Shown here: positions 31,741 through 36,562 of the stretch, in pieces
Layout of the letters: each line of letters starts with the position of its first letter
Numbering within the stretch: position 1 is the first letter of the stretch
Origin: Bdellovibrionales bacterium
Lineage (GTDB): Bacteria; Bdellovibrionota; UBA2428
Length of the DNA: 36,562 nt
Direction of reading: 5' to 3'
Assembly: GCA_018266335.1 (NCBI GenBank)
Contig: JAFEAR010000192.1
Location: 1-36,562, forward strand
Translations under genes and position numbers: made by a program
The notes under the pieces: model-generated
What the model was told of the DNA's origin: nothing
The model's input: the letters and a program-made list of their open reading frames with translations, nothing else
The model's database searches: none

Positions 31741-32568
31741 CTATTTACCGCTTTTATCGCCTGAAGAAATGGCTTGACGAATCAGGAAGCGAACTGCCTT
31801 AGAACGCTGCGCTCCCCCCACCAACAAGCGCAGGTCTTCGTGCAGGGAGGGATCGTTGATGAGCGCCCCAAGCGTACCTTCACCCTTGTCCACTTTTTCT
31901 AGAATTCGGCGCAGGCTCTTGGACACCACCAGGAGATCATCCTTGGTAAAGGTTTCAAAATTCTTACTGGACACAGCAAGGGAGCCCGTCATTTTTTCGA
32001 GATTGGCGATGGTTGCACCAATGTTGCCACCGCCGCGCACTTCGGCCACCAAGCCGTTTAAGTTGGTGATGAGTTCGTTCACATTTTCTACCAGATCGCC
32101 ACCACGCTTAAAGTAATCGCCCAACTCTTGCGGTTGCAGCGACACGAGAGTTTCGTTTTTCTTGACGGGCTCACTGCCCCCCTTGCCAGGGGTCAGCACG
32201 ATCACCTTATCGCCCAACACACCCTGCGTAGCGATGGTCATGACGGCGTCGTGCTGGATGCGCTTCTTGTGCTCGCCGAATAAACCCACCACAACGTACA
32301 CGCCTGTTTCCTGGCCGGATATTTTACTCTCTTCAACGGTAGGAAATTGATAGCCCTTCACGCGTCCTACCTGAATGCCCGAGTAGAACACCGGTGCACC
32401 CACGTTGAGACCGCGAATGTCGCGGAAAAAACCGCGCACGCTGAGTTCCCCACTGAAGGGCGAGGAACCACCCATGAAGACCACAAATCCGGACATGACC
32501 AGGAAGGCCACGAAGACGAAGAGTCCTACGACGAAGGTGTTGGCGCCCTTGCTATTTGGTTTTTCCAT
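31741..32568 (-). CDS. mlaD: MCE-domain lipid transport protein MlaD
   Basis: 275 residues. One N-terminal membrane helix (about 11-34, TFVVGLFVFVAFLVMSGFVVFMGG) precedes an MCE domain (about 38-120: LSVRGFFRDIRGLNVGAPVFYSGIQVGRVKGYQF; GVLGDKVIVLTPG). A helical C-terminal region follows (LVENVNELITNLNGLV and later repeats), longer than in E. coli MlaD (183 residues) and typical of single-MCE proteins with a coiled-coil needle. It forms a hexameric tunnel for phospholipids above the MlaE permease. The start lies 17 bases inside the end of mlaF, so translation is coupled. Confidence 0.92.
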   Translation of the reverse strand: MEKPNSKGANTFVVGLFVFVAFLVMSGFVVFMGGSSPFSGELSVRGFFRDIRGLNVGAPVFYSGIQVGRVKGYQFPTVEESKISGQETGVYVVVGLFGEHKKRIQHDAVMTIATQGVLGDKVIVLTPGKGGSEPVKKNETLVSLQPQELGDYFKRGGDLVENVNELITNLNGLVAEVRGGGNIGATIANLEKMTGSLAVSSKNFETFTKDDLLVVSKSLRRILEKVDKGEGTLGALINDPSLHEDLRLLVGGAQRSKAVRFLIRQAISSGDKSGK

Positions 32569-33307
32569 AAGCCATTTCTCCCGTAATGAACGATTGCACG
32601 AGGGGGTCTCCCCCGTCGCGTAAATCTTTGACCGGTCCCGTGACCGCTATTTTTCCCTGCAACAAAAGCGAGATGCGCTCGGACGTGGCGAAGGCCGTGG
32701 GCATATCGTGCGTAACGAGAATTCCGCCCCGGCCCTTATTTTTTAGGTCCACGATAATGTCCTGAATATTTTTGGTGTTGAACGGATCCAGGCCCGCCGT
32801 GGGCTCGTCGTACAGAATAACTTCGGGATCGAGCATGAGCGCCCGCGCCAGGCCCGCGCGCTTTTGCATGCCACCCGACAAATCGGCCGGGAGCAGCTCG
32901 TTGGCATTTTTGAGTCCCAGTAGATCAAGCGTTTCGTTAACCTTCACCATTTTCTGCGCGCGCGTGAGCGTGGTGTGCGCATCGAGCGGGTACAGCAAGT
33001 TTTCTTCTACGGTGAGCGAGTCGAACAGCGCGCCGCCCTGAAACACGTAGGCGATTTTGGTGCGCACTTCGTTCCATTCGTGCTCATTCAGATGCGTAAT
33101 GTCTTTGCCCTTGAATTTGAGGGTGCCGGCATCGGGTTTTTCCAGGCCAATCAACGAACGCAGCAGCACGCTCTTGCCCGAACCACTGCCCCCAATCAAA
33201 CTCACCACTTCGCCCGCATGCAGGGTAAAGTCCACACCGTCGTGCACCACCTTGGTGCCGAAGAGCTTGCGGAAACCCCGAACTTCAATGAGCGGCGTGG
33301 CGTTCAT
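32552..33307 (-). CDS. mlaF: ABC-type lipid transport ATPase MlaF
   Basis: 251 residues from ATG 33307, chosen because GGAGG lies 9 bases upstream; a longer frame to 33349 has no ribosome site and overlaps mlaE. Motifs in order are Walker A GGSGSGKS, Q-loop VFQGGALFDSLTV, signature LSGGMQKRAGLARAL, Walker B VILYDEPTAGLDP, and H-loop VTHDMP. The Gly-Gly-Met-Gln-Lys-Arg signature is characteristic of the MlaF/TtgA-type lipid transporters. It powers transport through MlaE and MlaD between inner and outer membrane. The start follows the mlaE stop by 2 bases. Confidence 0.95.
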   Translation of the reverse strand: MNATPLIEVRGFRKLFGTKVVHDGVDFTLHAGEVVSLIGGSGSGKSVLLRSLIGLEKPDAGTLKFKGKDITHLNEHEWNEVRTKIAYVFQGGALFDSLTVEENLLYPLDAHTTLTRAQKMVKVNETLDLLGLKNANELLPADLSGGMQKRAGLARALMLDPEVILYDEPTAGLDPFNTKNIQDIIVDLKNKGRGGILVTHDMPTAFATSERISLLLQGKIAVTGPVKDLRDGGDPLVQSFITGEMAYGKTK

Positions 33308-33309
33308 AG

Positions 33310-34125
33310 TCAAACGCCTCCGGAGCGGAAGGCGAGTTCGAAAATCCAAATGGCTTTGGTCAGCACGAAATCCGCAAAGACCACGCCCACGGAGGCCATC
33401 ACCACGGCCTTGGTGGTGGAGTTACCCACGCCCTGCGTGCCGCCGCGCGTGTTGAGTCCCACGTAGCAGCCAATGGTGCCAATGATGAAACCAAAGATGA
33501 TGGACTTAAAGAGCCCGCCCGTGAGGTCGCGACCCGTGATGATTTCAAACGATTTAAAGAAATAATCGTAGGCGCTCACCGAAAGCTGGCTCGAGGACAT
33601 GGCCATGCCGCCGAAAATACCGAGCAGGTTGGCGAAGAGGGTCAGAATCGGCGCCGCAATCACGCACGCAATCACTTTGGGGAGCACAATCTTTTGCAGG
33701 GGGTTCGTACCCAGCGCACGAATGGCGTCGATTTGCTGCGTGACGTTCATGGAGCCGACTTCCGAAGCAATACCCGCCCCCACGCGGCCCGCCAGCATGA
33801 GCGCCGTGAAAATGGGCCCCAGCTCGCGCAAAATAGATACGGCCACAATTTTGGGCACGTAGAGTTTGGCGCCAAAACGCGCCAAGCCAAATCCGAATTG
33901 CAGCGACATAACCAGGCCCGTGGCCATGGCGGTCACGGCCACAATCACGAAGGACTTAACGCCAATGTGGTACAACTCATCGAGCACGGACGAGAACGAG
34001 GGCGGATCCGTAACGAGGACCTTGGCCGAGTCCTTGATCATGCGCGCGTAGTCGCCAATTTTTTCCATGAGCCGGCCAAAGGCCGTGTTCTGCAGGCCCT
34101 TCAGCATGTTCGGAGTGTCGCTCAT
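33310..34125 (-). CDS. mlaE: lipid transport permease MlaE
   Basis: 271 residues with five or so membrane segments. The conserved family stretch is GVKSFVIVAVTAMATGLVMSLQ, then LRELGPIFTALMLAGRVGAGIASEVGSM and IDAIRALGTNP, followed by KSIIFGFIIGTIGCYVGL. These are the MlaE/YrbE signatures, including the coupling helix that binds the MlaF ATPase. An N-terminal amphipathic segment of about 45 residues precedes the first membrane helix. The ATG overlaps the stop of the lipoprotein gene by 4 bases. mlaA, mlaB and mlaC are not in this window. Confidence 0.94.
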   Translation of the reverse strand: MSDTPNMLKGLQNTAFGRLMEKIGDYARMIKDSAKVLVTDPPSFSSVLDELYHIGVKSFVIVAVTAMATGLVMSLQFGFGLARFGAKLYVPKIVAVSILRELGPIFTALMLAGRVGAGIASEVGSMNVTQQIDAIRALGTNPLQKIVLPKVIACVIAAPILTLFANLLGIFGGMAMSSSQLSVSAYDYFFKSFEIITGRDLTGGLFKSIIFGFIIGTIGCYVGLNTRGGTQGVGNSTTKAVVMASVGVVFADFVLTKAIWIFELAFRSGGV

Positions 34126-34649
34126 TGGCTGGCGTTCTCCTTGAAGCTGCTGTCCGAGAAATGAAAACTGCCGACGAACTTAAGGAAGTCTTTTTCGTCG
34201 TCGGCAGGAATCTGTTTTTTAGCGAAGAGACTGAAATCAAAAATGCAGCCGTCTTTGCGGAGGGTCACGAAATAAGCTTCCACGGGCACGCCATCGAGCT
34301 TGCCCCGGATCTTGGTGAAGGCGGCTTCGCGGTCGTCCATGGGGCGGCGCTCATCGAGAATTGTTTCGCGCGCTTCGATGGGATTGATCAAATCTTTGTG
34401 GAGCGCATCCAGGGGAACATCCTCGTAACGATTGCACACCGTAGAGAGCGCCAGCACCGAACCGTGCGTTTGGTGAAAGTAAGTTTGGTCCACTTCGCTC
34501 TCCGTGCGTTTTTCCCACGCGGACGGCAACTGGCCAATTTTGTAGCCCGTAGCCCGGCGATCTTCGCGCAGCGGACCACTCAGCGAGCACGCCACCAGGG
34601 CCAGCGGCGCCAGTACGGATAAGAAACGAATCGAGCAATGCTTTTTCAT
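34122..34649 (-). CDS. small lipoprotein at the head of the Mla operon
   Basis: 175 residues. A signal peptide with lipobox APLALVAC (Cys21) predicts a lipoprotein. The mature domain of about 150 residues has two Cys residues (STVCNRYED, RKDGCIFDF), a mixed alpha/beta pattern and no known motif. AGGGG lies 4 bases before the ATG. Its stop overlaps the mlaE start (ATGA). The tight coupling suggests a role in lipid transport, perhaps as an outer-membrane or periplasmic partner in place of MlaA or MlaC, neither of which is nearby. That is inference; the sequence does not resemble MlaA or MlaC as far as I can see. Confidence 0.8.
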   Translation of the reverse strand: MKKHCSIRFLSVLAPLALVACSLSGPLREDRRATGYKIGQLPSAWEKRTESEVDQTYFHQTHGSVLALSTVCNRYEDVPLDALHKDLINPIEARETILDERRPMDDREAAFTKIRGKLDGVPVEAYFVTLRKDGCIFDFSLFAKKQIPADDEKDFLKFVGSFHFSDSSFKENASQ

Positions 34650-34763
34650 GCGTCCCCTAAATTTCGGCGGATTCGGGGGAAAACTTGGGTTGCGAGCACC
34701 ACGAAAGACGCGCGGCGCGCCACAGGCAGCAAAGTGTCAGGTCGTTGACGAATTTCCATGTTC

Positions 34764-35264
34764 TCAATCCGTTGGGAGCGAATCTTTGGGCGGCACCCGT
34801 GGCAGGCGCTGCACAAAGAAACCAATGAGTGCGACTAGTGCCACCAAGTATAGGCCCACGAGCGGCCGAAAGCCCCGCGTAGAAAAAGGAAGCACCGAGC
34901 GCACAATCCACGACAGGCCCGAAACGAAGGGCCAAAAAGCGGCGAGCGTGATGACTACAAGCGGATAAGATATGAAAAGAAGCGAATGCATCCAACGCTC
35001 GCGCCGGTCGCATTCACGCACGTGGAGTTCCTGCCTGGTCACCAAAAGCAGCGTGAGGAGCGCCAGCGCACCGTACACGAATGCCATGCCCTCGGAGTAC
35101 TTCACGAAGAACACAAAACTCGCCAGCCACGCCAACATGAGCGCATCGAGAATAAGCCCCATCCGCTCGCGACGACCGATGGGCCGCCGCGAATGATTTT
35201 TGGTTTCATCCAGAATCAAAAGCGCGTAGTGCGCAGCAAAGATAAAGAGTCCGGCCCAGAACAT
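34764..35264 (-). CDS. multi-pass membrane protein, unknown function
   Basis: 166 residues from ATG 35264; an in-frame TTG at 35285 would add 7. It has about four membrane segments: FWAGLFIFAAHYALLILDE, ILDALMLAWLASFVFFVKY with EGMAFVYGALALLTLLLV, LLFISYPLVVITLAAFWPFV, and LVGLYLVALVALIGFFV. Loops are basic (RRPIGRRERMG, RECDRRERWMH), giving inside-positive topology. I recognise no family, and no conserved polar residue within the helices suggests a transporter. The ribosome site is weak. It ends 114 bases upstream of the Mla-operon lipoprotein on the same strand; that gap shows no terminator and may hold the Mla promoter. Confidence 0.65.
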   Translation of the reverse strand: MFWAGLFIFAAHYALLILDETKNHSRRPIGRRERMGLILDALMLAWLASFVFFVKYSEGMAFVYGALALLTLLLVTRQELHVRECDRRERWMHSLLFISYPLVVITLAAFWPFVSGLSWIVRSVLPFSTRGFRPLVGLYLVALVALIGFFVQRLPRVPPKDSLPTD

Positions 35265-35604
35265 GGGGGGCTTTATATCACGCAAGTGCCCAGGGATGAG
35301 CTAAGGCGAAGCTGCCTTGCTTCTTTTTTAGGCGTTAAAACCCAACGTTAATTTGAAGAAAGAAGTCTTATGACTTTTTTCTCCTCTTTCGGCTCACTCG
35401 ACTCAAGATTCTCATCAATCTGACGAGGAGACCTAGCGTCGATGCTAGGTCCCTTATTAATTGGAATATTTGCTCATATTCCATACGAACCTCCTTGCGG
35501 GGCTCGTCCTTGGGCCGGCCGTGCCCATCCCTGGGCAAGGTCGGCCCGAGCAGTTTCTATGCCAACTCTCAAAACTCAGTTAAACTCGGGCGCAGGGGGA
35601 TCGA
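35265..35604. other. gene-free stretch with three tandem hairpins
   Basis: About 340 bases between divergent genes. The first half is AT-rich and pyrimidine-rich on the plus strand (T-run near 35384-35389) and probably holds promoters. From 35430 to 35547 three inverted repeats follow each other. The rest, up to the ribosome site AGGGGG of the gene at 35605, is unstructured. I find no coding frame with support here. The stretch could be a long leader of the gene at 35605 or a separate small RNA. Confidence 0.5.
35430..35547 (+). ncRNA. candidate structured RNA or leader: three tandem hairpins
   Basis: Hairpin 1: GACCTAGC and GCTAGGTC (35430-35437, 35444-35451), perfect 8-base arms with a 6-base loop. 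Hairpin 2: TGGAATAT and ATATTCCA (35462-35469, 35476-35483), perfect 8-base arms and again a 6-base loop. Hairpin 3: GGGCCGGCC and GGTCGGCCC (35512-35520, 35539-35547), nine pairs with one G-U, enclosing an inner GCCC/GGGC stem. The strand is assumed from the downstream gene. DNA dyads read the same on both strands, apart from the G-U pair. I match it to no known riboswitch or RNA family. Confidence 0.4.
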
Positions 35605-36000
35605 ATGAAATACTTACTTACCACTCTCGTTGCACTCAGCTCCTTGGCCGCTGCGGCGGCGAATCAGGGCAGCATCGTGTCCACGCGCATTGACCTCAAG
35701 TACCGCGGCACGGAGCAAAATCTCACCGCGTTGCTGCGCATGGACGGCAAAGAATCCAACTACGATTTTAACAACGGCGTTTCGCTCAAAGTGAAAGCTT
35801 CCGACCATCCCGGCAAGGATGCCGCCCATCCCGCCGTGTTCTTTGCCATGAACCTGTACGATACCAAGAGCGGCGCAACGCTGACTCAGCCGCAGTTCCT
35901 TGTGAATCGCGACGGCACCCGCGCCACGATAACCAGCTCCACCAAGACCAGCGAAAGCTACGAGCTGAGCGTTGCGGCTTCGGCAGTCAAATCCAAGTAA
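35605..36000 (+). CDS. small secreted protein, unknown function
   Basis: 131 residues. The signal peptide is MKYLLTTLVALSSLAAAAA with cleavage near AAAA-NQ. The mature domain of about 110 residues has alternating beta-strand character (STRIDLKYRG, LTALLRMDGK, AVFFAMNLYD, PQFLVNRDGT, SYELSVAASA) and no Cys, like a small beta-sandwich. I recognise no family. AGGGGG lies 7 bases before the ATG, a strong ribosome site. Upstream lies an unusual row of hairpins (35430-35547), which may be its leader. Periplasmic or secreted; function unknown. Confidence 0.8.
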   Translation: MKYLLTTLVALSSLAAAAANQGSIVSTRIDLKYRGTEQNLTALLRMDGKESNYDFNNGVSLKVKASDHPGKDAAHPAVFFAMNLYDTKSGATLTQPQFLVNRDGTRATITSSTKTSESYELSVAASAVKSK

Positions 36001-36071
36001 ACTAATGGGGCCGCCAAAGACCTGACGCGCCCTCAACTTCAGTGGCCGGCGGGCCGATAAGTAGAGTCAGG

Positions 36072-36562
36072 ATGTCAGTCGGCATTAGCTCGCCTCGGCA
36101 GAGGCTTCTTTTTGTGAACGGCGACGGCCGGGTCAGCCCATGGGCAGAAGCGGGCACGGCTGCGCCCGAAGGCTTTGCCATCGAAGGCTGGCCCCTTGCC
36201 CACGCGCACGAGTGGCAGCCCGTGCTGGACACCGACACCATCTCCTTCATTCTGATCGACGTAGACGTCATTGCGCGCACGCAACCCCTGGACGACTGGG
36301 CCTTTAAAGCCTGGCGCAGCACGCTCAACGATTTTGTTCTGAAGTGCACGGCACCGAGCGGGCAAGCACCGCTCTTGCTGGCCTACTCGCGCGAACCCAC
36401 GTGGGACAGCGCCCTGGTTGCCCTTCGCGTGGGTGCGCGCGACATGACCAAACTTAGCCGCTTGAACGAGCGCCTGCGCGAGCTCACGGGCCAAAAAACG
36501 AGGGCCGAAGAAGTGAGCAGTGAAAATTTAGTTTCGCTGAGCGACCGACGCTCGCCCACGCC
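36072..36562 (+). CDS. receiver-like (degenerate response regulator) protein, cut by right edge
   Basis: A frame from ATG 36072 stays open for 163 codons to the window end; I translated it by hand. Residues about 10-137 follow a receiver (REC) fold: RLLFVNGDG, then SFILIDVDVIA with D63 where the phospho-acceptor Asp would be, LLLAYSRE (strand 4, Ser106), and ALVALRVGARDMTKLSRL with Lys127 near the usual Lys and the common GA-x-D motif. The acidic pair at the first strand is incomplete (D18 only). The segment after residue 137 is polar and linker-like (KTRAEEVSSENLVSL), so an output domain probably follows beyond the edge. The ribosome site is poor, and an alternative start cannot be excluded. 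The minus-strand frames here lack any family feature. Confidence 0.6.
   Translation, partial: MSVGISSPRQRLLFVNGDGRVSPWAEAGTAAPEGFAIEGWPLAHAHEWQPVLDTDTISFILIDVDVIARTQPLDDWAFKAWRSTLNDFVLKCTAPSGQAPLLLAYSREPTWDSALVALRVGARDMTKLSRLNERLRELTGQKTRAEEVSSENLVSLSDRRSPT

Noticed and set aside
34657..35013. 118-codon minus-strand frame overlapping the membrane protein
   Set aside because: It is out of frame with, and lies largely within, a better gene (34764-35264) that has clear membrane segments.
36002..36494. Two minus-strand frames at the right edge
   Set aside because: The plus-strand frame from 36072 gives a receiver-like protein, while the minus frames show shadow-like composition.

Overview
The window looks like chromosomal DNA of a gliding, possibly predatory, Gram-negative bacterium of the Bdellovibrionota/Myxococcota kind. 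The grounds are a Glt/Agl-type envelope machine with an AgmX/PglI-type C-terminal domain and a myxobacterial/Bdellovibrio-style outer-membrane beta-barrel, many lipoproteins with poor similarity to common families, a beta-helix surface lipoprotein, and a lipid-transport Mla system. Base composition is evenly GC-rich. I see no tRNA, rRNA, insertion sequence, CRISPR array or prophage. The taxonomic placement is inference.

Layout. 1-733 (-) is a TPR-like gene cut by the left edge, divergent from a small lipoprotein (817-1245, +). 1254-6718 (-) is an operon of four genes: two outer-membrane lipoproteins with von Willebrand A (vWA) domains (5195-6718 and 2332-4134) and two exported proteins of unknown function. 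6858-16524 (-) is a nine-gene operon, in transcription order: TolQ/ExbB-like motor protein, two TolR/ExbD-like proteins, a 1119-residue periplasmic repeat protein, a tiny exported protein, an AgmX/PglI-type TonB-like protein, an outer-membrane beta-barrel, a second periplasmic repeat protein, and a GYF(-PilZ-like) protein. Most junctions are overlaps or very short gaps. 16728-17036 (-) is a small exported protein. 17176-17553 (+) is an XRE regulator bracketed by two inverted copies of one 22-base palindrome. 17690-19303 (+) encodes a secreted protein with a CHAT/clan-CD-like His...Cys pair. 19365-22547 (+) is rseP-ruvX-mltG. An FHA protein (-) and a beta-barrel protein (+) follow, then about 520 bases without a gene. 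24500-27694 (-) is a large beta-helix lipoprotein, followed by a SirB1-like protein (-) and an aldehyde dehydrogenase (+). 30262-34649 (-) holds lipoprotein-mlaE-mlaF-mlaD and a DHH phosphoesterase. 34764-35264 (-) is a membrane protein. About 340 gene-free bases with three tandem hairpins lead into a small secreted protein (35605-36000, +), and a receiver-like gene (36072-36562, +) runs off the right edge.

How it fits together. The 6858-16524 operon has the parts of a proton-driven Glt-type trans-envelope machine: an AglRQS-like motor, a TonB-like arm, periplasmic TPR proteins, an outer-membrane barrel and a cytoplasmic GYF adaptor. The operon just downstream on the same strand encodes vWA lipoproteins with intact MIDAS motifs, the same architecture as the myxobacterial gliding adhesin CglB. 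Both operons carry an identical 14-base element in the same orientation shortly before their first gene. I propose that the two operons form one gliding/adhesion module, with motor and adhesins encoded side by side. This is the most interesting hypothesis in the window.
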